A stretch of 64,000 nt of DNA. It comes from CBDBUR01 sp965209065. Lineage in GTDB: Bacteria > Pseudomonadota > Alphaproteobacteria > JAPOUT01 > G958296285. The stretch covers positions 1,116,001-1,180,000 of the forward strand of contig OZ242373.1 in the NCBI GenBank assembly GCA_965209065.1. Direction: 5' to 3'. Shown in pieces: positions 38,401 through 45,580 of the stretch. Both the position numbers and the translations under genes were made by a program. Positions within the stretch are counted from its first letter, which is position 1; the number at the start of each line of letters is the position of its first letter. The notes beneath the pieces were generated by a model that made no database searches, was not told the DNA's origin, and saw only the letters and a program-made list of their open reading frames with translations.

Positions 38401-41400
38401 CAAACGATACATTGGCAGCAATAATAGTGGTTGCCGAAGTAAGCTGAAACGTAGATTTAAATCCAAGAAAAACATCATGCCGCACAAGGTTGCCCTCATC
38501 GTCCATACTTTCAGCCCTGAGGATGCCACCAATTTCTAGCGTTCCTCCGTTACCATTTAGAGCAAGTGCAGTCGTGGCAATAATTTCCCCAGTTATATTA
38601 TCATCTTTATTAACATCTGCCTCTAAAGAAAGAAGCCCTCCTGAGCTAAAGAAGCTCACGGCTTCAATGGTTATAATCTCCCCTGTTGCATGATGAAAAC
38701 TGATATTTTCTTTCGCCTTGAATGTAATGCTAAGGCCACTAGATATACCCCTAATCTCTTCATTGGTGCCCGTTTGATAAACGGTTATATCTATATTTCT
38801 TGCCTCTATTGACTTACTATTTACCCCTATTACGAAGTCTAGTGAGCTTGAGGTAAAATTGCCGTTTCCTAAACTGAGAGCTAATCCCGCTGATGTCTGT
38901 AAACTTCTTTCAGGGTTTGTTGTAATAGAGAGGTCTCTATTCTCTGCCACCATCCATGGGTCAATAAAATAAATCACGGTGCTCGTGCCTGTAATCTCAA
39001 TGGTGAGGCTATCGGTCTTAAAGGAGGTAGGTCTATTGTTAGCACTTCCACCTTGAATACTCGTGCTAGAGCCAAATGATGAGCCGCCATAAGTGAGGGA
39101 GACATCGCCTGAGCCGAAATCATAATTTCCAGTGATAAGAAATTCGCCCGAAGCGGTAAGCGTGAAGGCTTGGTCGCTGGGCGAAGCCGCCCCCGTTGAA
39201 TCCGTTGGCGCGGCGGCAGAGCCTAGCGTAATAGCCCGCGCCGTAATGGTGGTTGCCCCAGCACCCGAAAACACCAACGCGCCCGCAGTTGCCCTTAGCG
39301 TTAAATCCGCCCCCGTGCCAAGCAGTATATTGGCAGGCAAAATAATATCCGCCGTGCTGGCAGTGATGGATAAATGCTGCCCCGCAACCGCAAAAGCCGC
39401 AGGAATGGTTATATCATCGGTTCCTGTATAGGTGAACGTGATGCCACCCTTGCTAAACGCCGCAAAATGCGCGGGGTCAAAGCTTGCGCTGGTAATAACC
39501 AGCCTGCCCGTGCCAAGATTAAAAATGTTGCTTGCGTCAGAATCCGCGTTATCCGTTATCCTCAAGGTGCCAGTTGGCTTTAGCGTTAGGCTGGCGTTGC
39601 TGGCAGTGCCTGCCGTGCTTGCCGTTAGCGTTAAATCTGCCGCGTTTATGGTTGTCGCCCCGCTAAAGTTCAGGCTACTCGCCGCGCGCAAAGCAAGATT
39701 CTGCGCCATAACATCACCCCCAAGCGTGATGTTCCGCGCACGAACCACGCTTGCGCTCGTAAATATAATATCGCCAGATGCCGCAAGCGTTATATCACCC
39801 GCTATCGTGCCGCCAGATGCCGAATAATTAAAAGCCACATTCGCCACATTGAGCGTTAAATCTCCGCTCCGCGCCTCTAGCTCAAGGCTGTGCCCGCTAA
39901 GCGAACTGCGAACCCCCGCAAGCGCACCCGTGTTAGCATTCGCCGCCGTTAGCGTGATGACACCCGCACGCAACGCCGCCGAAGCATTTGTCGCAATAAA
40001 CGCACCACCCGTGCCAGTGAGCATAATCTCAACCGAGCCACCCGTTTGGCTCAAAGCCTCGCCAATCTCAAGCTGAGAGCTGTCGCCCTCCACCGTGATG
40101 CTAACCACTCTATCGTTGGCAAACATCCAGCTCGCCAGTGGCAGCTGCGCGTTCGGGCGCGCCGTAATCGTAAGCGCATCAACGCTATTTAGCGTAGGCG
40201 TAGCACCATCGCCCGAAAAAAGCCGCGTGGTTATCGTCACGCTCGCCGCCGTTATCTCCGCGCCCGTGTTGAACACAACATTTTGAGTCTTAGCCGTCGT
40301 CAGCGTCAGCGCACCCGTGCCCAAGTTGAGGTGGCTATCTATGATAATTTGACTCGGTCCCGCCTCCGCATTCACCGTGAGGTTTCTACCCGCCGCCGCA
40401 AGCCAGCTCGGTATGGTGAAGTTCGCGCCAAGCAGACTCGCATGACCAAAATTAAACGTTAAGGTGGGCGCGGTGAATGGAACATCATTGTGCGTCAAAA
40501 TCTTCGTCGTCAGCGTAACCGCTCCGCCAAAGTTAAACGCGCCCATTAGCGTTATCTTCCCCGCGTCTAAAAGCGTGTTCGTCGTTATCGTAACCGCCGG
40601 CGTGGTGGCAGTCGTCTGCGCAACCGCCGAAGTCAGCGCAACCCCTTGACCCGCCAGCTCTATCGCCTTATCTGCCGAAAAGTTTATCGCACCGGTGCTT
40701 GCGGTGATTGCCAAATTGCCCGTCACATTTATATTGGTGTTGAGATTTATCTCCCCCGCAGTGAGCGTCAGCGCAACCCCTCTGGTTATAGTGGTTGCGG
40801 TAAGGGTTAAGCTGCCCGCTCTAATCTCAGTGATGCTCGCCGGGATGATGATATTGCCTTCGGTGATAAGCGTTAAGCTAACGTTCCCTAAATCTAAAAG
40901 CCCCGCTCCATCAGCCGAGAAACCGAAGGAACTCACTGCTTCCGCTAGATTTATATCATTAACCTGCGTTAGCGCAATGTCGTCTAGGACGTCATTGCAG
41001 TCATCAGTAGCACCCGAAGCGCACTCCGCCCAAGAGGGCGAGTCGTATGCTGTTCCTGCGCTGCCGGTGTAATCCACTTGAGGCTTCACGCCGCTTGGTA
41101 GCATGAAGGTGGCGGGCTCGGTGGTTGGGTCGAAAGCCTCGCCATCTTGCGTGAGCGATATCGCTTTTGCCGTGAGCGTGGCAGTTGTAAATGTAATTGT
41201 GCCTGTGTCGTCATCCGCGTTGCCGGCGGTGAGCGTCATTGTGCCGCCGGTGGTGGCATCATTGCCGATATTAAAGCCGCCTTGAAGCGTGAGATCGCCG
41301 GAAGCGGTAATGGTGAGGTCCTTGTCGCTCGCGGTTGTTTGCGCGGTGGGGGAGATGAGCGTTATATTCAAACCTGTTATCGTGGTGGCTTTGTCATTGG

Positions 41401-44400
41401 CGAAAATTATTTGCCCGCTCGCGGTGAGTGTCAAGCTATCTTGCGTGATTGTAGTTATTGCGTTATTGCGGTCTATATCGGTTGATTCGGCTTTTATCGT
41501 CCCGCTGAGCGTGATGTTGTTCGCCTGAATACTTATATCACCACTGATGGGGACAACGGAGCTGGTGGAGGGATCAGTATTACCAGCGGAGAAAATAATA
41601 CCACTCGTGGCAGAAAGCGTGAGGTTGCCCGTGCCGAGGCTGAGGTTGTCCCCTATCCCCAGTGTGCCCGTTGCGGTAATCGTGAGGTCTTGGACATCCC
41701 CCGTAATAGTACCCAAAACAGTACCCAAGCCTATATCTGCGCCGCTTATCGTGGTGGCTTTATCTGTGGCAAGGGTTAGTTGGTCTAATCCTAGAAATAA
41801 GTCATGTTGCGTGGTTACGTCTCCGTTGGTTGATTCCGCTTTTATCGTCCCACCGAGTGCTACATTCCCAAAAATAAAATTTGTATCTTTAGTGAAAACA
41901 ATCTCCCCACCCGCTTTAAGCGTTAAATCATTTATAGTTACGCTACTATCACTATTATCAAAAAACTCAAAATAAATAAATGCCGCGCTAATGGTGATAT
42001 TGCCCGAAGCATCCAGTGTTAAGTCCCCTTCGATTGATTGAATAGCTGTTTTCACCCTATTCACAAAATTCAATGAATTATCATTCAAGGAAGCGTTGCT
42101 GGTAGTTTCTGAAGTCCCCGTTAGGTTAATGTTTCTAGCTTTTATGACATTGTCGTTAGCACTTAGGATAATGCTCTCTGCCTCTATGGTTAGGTCTGCC
42201 GTGCTGGTTAAAGTGCCTATGGACAAGAATAAAACGTCTTCCACATCAATTAGCAAGTTGGTAGATAAGTCACCTGCGCCGTTAGCGCCCGTGCCAATGT
42301 TGGCGGCGGTGAGGGTTAAGCTTGCCGCTCTAATCTCAGTGATGCTCGCCGGGATGATGATATTGCCTTCGGTGATAAGCGTTAAGCTAACGTTCCCTAA
42401 ATCTAAAAGCCCCGCTCCATCAGCCGAGAAACCGAAGGAACTCACTGCATCCGCTAGATTTATATCATTAACCTGCGTTAGCGCAATGTCGTCTAGGACG
42501 TCATTGCAGTCAGTAGCACCCGAAGCGCACTCCGCCCAAGAGGGCGAGTCGTATGCTGTTCCTGCGCTGCCGGTGTAATCCACTTGAGGCTTCACGCCGC
42601 TTGGTAGCATGAAGGTGGCGGGCTCGGTGGTTGGGTCGAAAGCCGCGCCATCTTGCGTGAGGCTTATCGCTTTTGCCGTGAGCGTGGCAGTTGTAAAGGT
42701 AATTATGCCTGTGTCGTCATCCGCGTTGCCAGCGGTAAGAGTCATTGTGCCGCCTGTGGTGGCATTATTGCCGATATCAAAGCCACCTTCCAGCGTGAGA
42801 TCGCCGGAAGCGGTGAGCGTGAGGTCTTGGTCGCTCGCGGTTGTTTGCGCGGTGGGAGAGATGAGCGTTATATTCAAACCTGTTATCGTAGTGGCTTTGT
42901 CATTGGCGAAAATGATTTGCCCAGTCGCGGTGAGCGTCAAGTTATCTTGCGTCATTGAAAGTATTGTGCCATCCAAGTATATATCGATTGATTCGGCTTT
43001 TATCGTCCCGCTGAGCGTGATGTTATTCGCCTGAATACTTATATCACCAGGGATGGGGGTGATGATGACTGGTAAGGGATCAAATTCAAAAGCGGAGAAA
43101 GTAATACCACTCGTGGCAGAAAGCGTGAGGTTGCCCGTGCCGAGGTTGAGGTTGCCAATCATCTCCAGTGTGCCCGTTGCGGTAATGGTGAGGTCTTGAC
43201 CGCTACTCCCATCCACACCAAGGATTATATCCGCGCCGCTTATCGTGGTAGCTTTATCTGTGGCAAGGGTTGCTGGTAGCGTTAAGTTATGTTGTGTGGT
43301 TATGTTGGTGACTGCATCGGTTGATTCCGCTTTTATCGTCCCGCCGATTGCTAAATGCTTCCCAAAAATAAAATTTGTATCTTTAGTGAAAACAATCTCC
43401 CCACCCGCTTTAAGCGTTAAATCATTTATAGTTACGCTACTATCACTATTATCAAAAAACTCAAAATAAATAAATGCCGCGCTAATGGTGATATTGCCCG
43501 AAGCATCCAGTGTTAAGTCCCCTTCGATTGATTGAATAGCTGTTTTCACCCTATTCACAAAATTCAATGAATTATCATTCAAGGAAGCGTTGCTGGTAGT
43601 TTCTGAAGTCCCCGTTAGGTTAATGTTTCTAGCTTTTATGACATTGTCGTTAGCACTTAGGATAATGCTCTCTGCCTCTATGGTTAGGTCTGCCGTGCTG
43701 GTTAAAGTGCCTATGGACAAGAATAAAACGTCTTCCACATCAATTAGCAAGCTGGTAGATAGGGCACCTGCGCCGTTAGCGCCCGTGCCAATGTTGGCAG
43801 CGGTGAGGGTTAAGCTTGCCGCTCTAATTTCAGTAATGCCGGCGGGAAGAATGATATTGCCTGTGGTCGTGAGGGTAATCTCTCGGTCACCAAAATCTAA
43901 GAGTCCGCCATTTATCGAGAATTCCCTAAAGACACCCCCCTCAACGCCAGAATGAATACTAATGAGAGTCATAATGTTTATATTGTTTGCACCTGCGTCA
44001 AAGGAGAGGGGGGCGAAAACAAACCAATCGTGCAGCATTTGGGTTCCGTCCGTCCCTGTGTAGCTCACTTGGGGTTTGCCGCTATCGGGAATATTGAAGG
44101 TGGCTCGTGCGGTTGATGAAAAGAACGCTCTATCTTGTGTGAGGAATATTGCCTCTGCCGTGAGGGTGGGCGTTTCTGAAAAAATAATCTTGCCTGTGCC
44201 TGTGTCCCTATTACCGGCGATTAGGCGCATTGTGCCCGTGCCTATATTAAAACTGCCTTGAAGTGTGATGTCTTGTTGGGCATTGAGCGTGACGTTTTGG
44301 TTCAATACAGCAACCTCCGGAGACCCCAAAGCCTTAAGAATCAAATTATTACCTGATGATAGGGTAATTATTGATACCGAATCCGAACTAAAAACAATCG

Positions 44401-45481
44401 TCTTGCTTGCGGTGATTATTAAATTTTGACCACTCGGTATTGCGCTTATGCTATTGTGGAATTCAATAGTAGGCGCGGTTAGCACAAGGCCGCCACCCAT
44501 TGTTTTGTTGATTTCACTCTCTACGATTATCTTTTCATTCGCCGCCAGCCTAACCTCTCCTATATAAGCTTCGATAGCCGCCGCCGAGATAACAAAATTA
44601 ACCGAGCCACCATCACCCGCCGCGATATTGCCATTGCTGACTTGGCTATCATCCGTTGTATCTGTGCCGATGGTTATCTTGTCGGGGTCAAGCAGAAGTT
44701 TCGCCGCCTTTATTTTCAATATATCAAACGAAGCTAAATGCTTTTTACCTGACACTTCAACGAAACCACCTTCCGCTTCTATATTGCCTTGAAAATTCGT
44801 GCTAACGTCCGACCAAATAATAACACGTGATGATGTTATGAGCGCGCCCGACTCCACAATTGTTTTTTGTGAATTGGCAATATCTCCCTTGCCTTGAAAA
44901 CCACCGCCAACTAAAACTTCTTTGGCGGCAGTTAGTGTAGCAGTAGAGCCGAGCTTAACTTCATTCGCGCCCTCAACAATAATTCTTTGCGCTTCAATTA
45001 CCCCGCCAACATTAACAACATTATTATCCGCCAAACTTTGTAAATGAACTTCGCCTAAAGGCGCATTGATAACACCATTAGCCTGAACCGCGCCCGCCGA
45101 AGCACTGCCTGAGACAGATGCTAGAAGCCCGCCAACATTCACCACCGAGCCAGCACCAAACAAAACCCCCGCAGGATTTTCTAACGCAACTTTACCATTC
45201 GCGTTTAGTGTGCCGTCAATATTGGTTTGAGTGCCGTTGCGAACTTTAATAGAAATCAGCGCCGAAGCCGAAGGTTGCGTGATATTCACTACCTCACCCG
45301 AAGCGATGTCAAAACTTTCCCAGCTCGTGGCGAGATGCTCGCTGTGCTGAATGATATTAAGTGGGTTCGCCAGCTCTCCGTCCCCTGCTGTGATTCTGCC
45401 GCCGCTCGGCGCAGCGAGAATGCCTGTCGCGCCGATAGTCGCACAAAAAATAAGGCTTAACGCAAATATTCTAATAAGCAT
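29414..45481 (-). CDS. Giant TPS-type exoprotein 3, 5355 residues
   Basis: The start is ATG 45481 (MLIRIFALSLIFCATIGATG, cleavage near ILAA-PSGG), preceded by GGGAG; a longer frame from 45547 would put unrelated residues before the signal peptide and overlap the promoter. The TPS domain contains TSWESFDIASGEVVNITQPS, ENPAGVLFGAGSVVNVGGLL and AAKLLLDPDKITIG. The body is beta-helix arranged as ~640-residue super-modules, plus a near-identical ~500-residue tandem duplication in the N-terminal third. Cysteines seen in the mature protein are the pairs CASGATDC and CASGATDDC, one in each duplicate, and the C-terminal CPNAKAPIC followed by Gln-stop. An extended beta-helix this long would be of the order of 100 nm (estimate). 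Confidence 0.9.
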   Translation of the reverse strand: MLIRIFALSLIFCATIGATGILAAPSGGRITAGDGELANPLNIIQHSEHLATSWESFDIASGEVVNITQPSASALISIKVRNGTQTNIDGTLNANGKVALENPAGVLFGAGSVVNVGGLLASVSGSASAGAVQANGVINAPLGEVHLQSLADNNVVNVGGVIEAQRIIVEGANEVKLGSTATLTAAKEVLVGGGFQGKGDIANSQKTIVESGALITSSRVIIWSDVSTNFQGNIEAEGGFVEVSGKKHLASFDILKIKAAKLLLDPDKITIGTDTTDDSQVSNGNIAAGDGGSVNFVISAAAIEAYIGEVRLAANEKIIVESEINKTMGGGLVLTAPTIEFHNSISAIPSGQNLIITASKTIVFSSDSVSIITLSSGNNLILKALGSPEVAVLNQNVTLNAQQDITLQGSFNIGTGTMRLIAGNRDTGTGKIIFSETPTLTAEAIFLTQDRAFFSSTARATFNIPDSGKPQVSYTGTDGTQMLHDWFVFAPLSFDAGANNINIMTLISIHSGVEGGVFREFSINGGLLDFGDREITLTTTGNIILPAGITEIRAASLTLTAANIGTGANGAGALSTSLLIDVEDVLFLSIGTLTSTADLTIEAESIILSANDNVIKARNINLTGTSETTSNASLNDNSLNFVNRVKTAIQSIEGDLTLDASGNITISAAFIYFEFFDNSDSSVTINDLTLKAGGEIVFTKDTNFIFGKHLAIGGTIKAESTDAVTNITTQHNLTLPATLATDKATTISGADIILGVDGSSGQDLTITATGTLEMIGNLNLGTGNLTLSATSGITFSAFEFDPLPVIITPIPGDISIQANNITLSGTIKAESIDIYLDGTILSMTQDNLTLTATGQIIFANDKATTITGLNITLISPTAQTTASDQDLTLTASGDLTLEGGFDIGNNATTGGTMTLTAGNADDDTGIITFTTATLTAKAISLTQDGAAFDPTTEPATFMLPSGVKPQVDYTGSAGTAYDSPSWAECASGATDCNDVLDDIALTQVNDINLADAVSSFGFSADGAGLLDLGNVSLTLITEGNIIIPASITEIRAASLTLTAANIGTGANGAGDLSTNLLIDVEDVLFLSIGTLTSTADLTIEAESIILSANDNVIKARNINLTGTSETTSNASLNDNSLNFVNRVKTAIQSIEGDLTLDASGNITISAAFIYFEFFDNSDSSVTINDLTLKAGGEIVFTKDTNFIFGNVALGGTIKAESTNGDVTTQHDLFLGLDQLTLATDKATTISGADIGLGTVLGTITGDVQDLTITATGTLGIGDNLSLGTGNLTLSATSGIIFSAGNTDPSTSSVVPISGDISIQANNITLSGTIKAESTDIDRNNAITTITQDSLTLTASGQIIFANDKATTITGLNITLISPTAQTTASDKDLTITASGDLTLQGGFNIGNDATTGGTMTLTAGNADDDTGTITFTTATLTAKAISLTQDGEAFDPTTEPATFMLPSGVKPQVDYTGSAGTAYDSPSWAECASGATDDCNDVLDDIALTQVNDINLAEAVSSFGFSADGAGLLDLGNVSLTLITEGNIIIPASITEIRAGSLTLTATTITRGVALTLTAGEINLNTNINVTGNLAITASTGAINFSADKAIELAGQGVALTSAVAQTTATTPAVTITTNTLLDAGKITLMGAFNFGGAVTLTTKILTHNDVPFTAPTLTFNFGHASLLGANFTIPSWLAAAGRNLTVNAEAGPSQIIIDSHLNLGTGALTLTTAKTQNVVFNTGAEITAASVTITTRLFSGDGATPTLNSVDALTITARPNAQLPLASWMFANDRVVSITVEGDSSQLEIGEALSQTGGSVEIMLTGTGGAFIATNASAALRAGVITLTAANANTGALAGVRSSLSGHSLELEARSGDLTLNVANVAFNYSASGGTIAGDITLAASGDIIFTSASVVRARNITLGGDVMAQNLALRAASSLNFSGATTINAADLTLTASTAGTASNASLTLKPTGTLRITDNADSDASNIFNLGTGRLVITSASFDPAHFAAFSKGGITFTYTGTDDITIPAAFAVAGQHLSITASTADIILPANILLGTGADLTLRATAGALVFSGAGATTITARAITLGSAAAPTDSTGAASPSDQAFTLTASGEFLITGNYDFGSGDVSLTYGGSSFGSSTSIQGGSANNRPTSFKTDSLTIEITGTSTVIYFIDPWMVAENRDLSITTNPERSLQTSAGLALSLGNGNFTSSSLDFVIGVNSKSIEARNIDITVYQTGTNEEIRGISSGLSITFKAKENISFHHATGEIITIEAVSFFSSGGLLSLEADVNKDDNITGEIIATTALALNGNGGTLEIGGILRAESMDDEGNLVRHDVFLGFKSTFQLTSATTIIAANVSFDISNVAQTNFTNANATDDGVDLTVNTSGNIVFSAEPFTIRPGVFASRVLSLGTGTLSLTAGDGATGSIIFMDAPASINQHIFTAGAMRFTQNGAVFDPSTPPRVTFENVDGDIIKPRVEYTGTTLTQLAPEEDSWFVLLDETVRVEGANITLTDILGASSDFTFESGVLDFGDNEVVLTATGDIIFPATLTRIVAGNLTLTAANIGLDDSAGGLTDFGALTFAITRFLTLDVPSLTSTAALVLEGAALSLMQTLALEATDITITMTSTGTGATSAIHNADNQSLTLSATTGNITLTAANLDLRHTGASAGDGTGEGNLTLTTTNANGEILFGRNTIINANNITLGGIIKAESGATPTRHDLTLNARAQIIFPTTKPTSISGASIALVSPTAQTTASEQNFTLDASGSFSISGNFDIGGGADGGVASLTYNSSPASSGSFTARHLTITYGGTSALTIQSWMVAVMNQPLTIRTTRDTDTGGRILINADINIGTGDLILDGWDFRFSQQTARSITAGNITLTARSSSTGIAFSGSVSRGDLTLTATDNIIIDVPQIVFNARGAELSFSAVNGRLSLTAGGVVLFTKPTTTIAVIAFYVSRTIKAQTELDDASATLTDLVMISSLGGRVYDGDFRPTADTTITGKNIQLIFDEGYTPAANTGANLTITASGNIMLRDSYNFGTGALRLTAGDGAGTGTISYLNALTLSAGAISLAQDGAVFNPAVRPATFSIIGGGKPRVSYTGADPLAQAEPSAAQWFELARTTFNGGANNIIIADIVSSTPATFAGGVLDFGNEIVELITSANIIFPDGITEIRAGGLILSAASIGLGDGTAPFPAALRIAVTRSLSLPALTLAVSGALVIEAAALNIAGDVTLSATDITLALSTAGEGAAAAIRNADNQSLTLTATGGDITLTAAQIDLRHASSGTGEGNLILNTIAGEDIVLLANTTMRANNITLGGSLRAQTIDPTDSSITNHNLMLLPRAQLNFSADRAIVITGGDITLDSPTEGNTSNQAFTLTANGKFVITGSYDFGSGEGPLGDVSLTYSGDVSSTGIINVNSKPTSFKTDSLTINITTTDEENPTASSSTAFRVDAWMAGEEAENRDLSITLNPQRTLRTASGLGINLGTGNLTLNALELTIGSSIEIEARNIDITLHKESTDKNIGGVSRLDIDITFRALENISFHHATGEVIRIQTERAFGGRGNLVLEADVNKTDNITGEIIATSVLAMLTAGGATIEIGGIIRAESMDNEGNLVRHNVFLGLGNFQLKLASALTIIGADVRLNINNVAQSVFATADEPANTGFDFTVNASGDIILWGALSLGTGTLILNAGVEGGTGQAIFNSTPTITAGAIRLSQNAAVFDPTAKPPATFRLPNNDPLKPRVIYTGSEVQAEPAEDGSSWFELSRITITSTSDINITTLLTTPDFASATFEGGVLNLGNEVIVLSTTANIIFPDGITEIRAGGLILSAASIGLAPSGGGGTGAFPADLKFAVRGVLSLPALTLALNGALVIEAVALDMTGDLNLTATEITITTAATGTGAAAAIRNADNQSLTLTATGGGITLTAATIDLRHTGASAGDETGEGNLTLNTIAGNDIILLANTSIRANNITLGGSVRAQTSTPAADPADPDVITNHNLMLLPRAQLNFADRAIVITGGDITLDSPTAGNITNQAFTLTANGNFKIGGNYDFGTGDVSLTYGGTGNGASTGIGTPNSVAQPTTFNTDSLTITVTGTVDTRFLINAWMVPENGENRDLSITTNTQRPIHVFGSLFTNATLNLGTGNLTLNSRELEVGQATSIEARNIDIIVHRTTGAASYIRSSNNADIAFRALENLSFHHATGGSVSIETDAGALVLEADVNKTDNITGEIITTSNLSINVGAMVEIGGIFRAESTNNAGNLVRHDIFLGNGINRLQLTSALTIIAKNVRLIFRTTPVQTDFGAGNTGFDLTVNASGNITLALANLDISLFRDSAFSIGTGTLILNAGVAGGTGQIIFPAGTTTTITAGAVEMRQNAAVFTLSTTAPATFILPENVKPGVRYTGNTLTQLEPEEDSWFVLLDDSIRVEMATITLADILSASPDFTFESGVLDFGDNGIELIATGDIIFPATLTRIVANSLTLTAANIGLDDGAGGVTDFAALTIATTRLLTLDVPSLTSTAALVLEGGDLSLTQNLTLTATDITLTMSGTGTGATSAIRNIDNQSLTLTATTGNITLTAANIDLRHGDSGGGAGTGEGNLALSTTALDGEILFPQATDVQANNITLGGIVKAESGDPAAAVQHDLSLTARAQIIFAAATTISGADITLASPTAQTNASNANLTLIAAGVLTMNGNYKLGTGDALFGFAGTAAQTPAPTTMQADNLTLIYTGMDGLTYAAWMAGDSNENRNLTLTSRTAPIIIEADINLGNGDLTINMGVHKVIVAADAIITANNISISNTIDPTTSTKEGIELTNQSNLTLKALGSLSLDFQVIVGADQSAVTLEAGGVIVFAQSTETTGGLGNLTLGGTIRAGSVSGESVRLHDLTFVVSDKITFANDKPTSIVSANITLTSPNAGTASNEDLTIIAAGGSITLQGSFDIGNDSTTGGIMTLGAAVEDSAGNNSGIIIFTGTPTLSAREIRLTQDGAVFPTAKPDVNFQIGTTEDELPRIIYIGSGAQPGVSWARQQGVFSSDDIVLEDEFTATPDDDGVMVVDVTEEDQRNFIINSDENFILPDGAVTIKANFITITAKSIRTATGESLSQPLVLEAIQMVVISADIVSTANIIIKAPRVRFSNAKPVRLEAQNIMIDLPEGMDESGMPDGNNQNVELVASGDIMFNNNINIGFGTLKLQANRIMAPSRNVIIVANRIVYNPSANENIGNFSIVLFSQNDIILMNNITANGNIILSAEGSIITPNAPTTIEAIGSSPDDDGDTLNHSILFEQKYGVRQNYPLTLKAAGSVTVRGRLDRGNATVTLDAGAAPADDTGARGALTLTSAFTAGSVLCPNAKAPICQ
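31200..39000 (-). repeat. ~1.9-kb coding super-repeat in exoprotein 3
   Basis: A landmark coding AWM-x(n)-NR(D/N)L(S/T)(I/L) lies near 31220-31275, 33120-33180, 35080-35130 and 38920-38960, with a divergent version (SWMVAVMNQPLTI) near 36990-37040. Steps are about 1.90-1.96 kb. A second landmark, the YTG...W segment, lies near 30410, 32220, 34200, 36140 and 38010 with similar steps. At DNA level GTAATAGAGAGGTCTCTATT is shared by the 33.1, 35.1 and 38.9 kb copies. Some copies are close to each other, others much diverged. Confidence 0.8.
40801..43820 (-). repeat. Recent ~1.5-kb tandem duplication inside exoprotein 3
   Basis: Copy A (about 40801-42308) and copy B (about 42310-43820) are offset by 1509 bp at the left end (shared TAATCTCAGTGATGCTCGCC at 40822 and 42331) and by 1494 bp further right (TTGTATCTTTAGTGAAAACA at 41881 and 43375). 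About 350 bp in the right part look identical (about 41875-42250 against 43369-43745). The middle parts differ by scattered substitutions and small in-frame indels. Both offsets are multiples of three, so the frame is kept. Confidence 0.9.
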
Positions 45482-45514
45482 AGGAAACTCCCTTTTATAT
45501 CTAAATCTCCAGCC

Positions 45515-45543
45515 ATTATAATAGATATTCCTGCTTTTTTCAA
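45515..45543 (-). promoter_or_regulatory. Sigma70-type promoter of exoprotein 3
   Basis: TTGAAA (45543-45538), 17-bp spacer and a perfect TATAAT (45520-45515) on the minus strand. The -10 lies 33 bp before the ATG at 45481. It is the strongest consensus match of the four array promoters and sits immediately after a terminator-like hairpin. Confidence 0.85.
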
Positions 45544-45544
45544 G

Positions 45545-45575
45545 CAAAAAACCTTATCTCGCAGGGGGCGTAAGG
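45545..45575 (-). terminator. Rho-independent terminator after exoprotein 4
   Basis: On the minus strand, just after the TAA of exoprotein 4 (45583-45581), CCTTACGC pairs with GCG and TAAGG across a short AGA bulge and a CCCCT loop. Six T residues follow at once. It should stop transcription before the exoprotein 3 promoter, so these two genes are probably separate units. Confidence 0.7.
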
Positions 45576-45580
45576 GGCGA

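Noticed and set aside
29414..45481. Repeat pattern as CRISPR or minisatellite DNA
   Set aside because: Repeats are long, diverged and keep one reading frame for over 16 kb; they encode beta-helix modules.
45482..45547. Upstream start of exoprotein 3 adding 22 residues before the signal peptide
   Set aside because: The extra residues overlap the TATAAT/TTGAAA promoter, and GGGAG sits correctly before the ATG at 45481, as in the paralogues.
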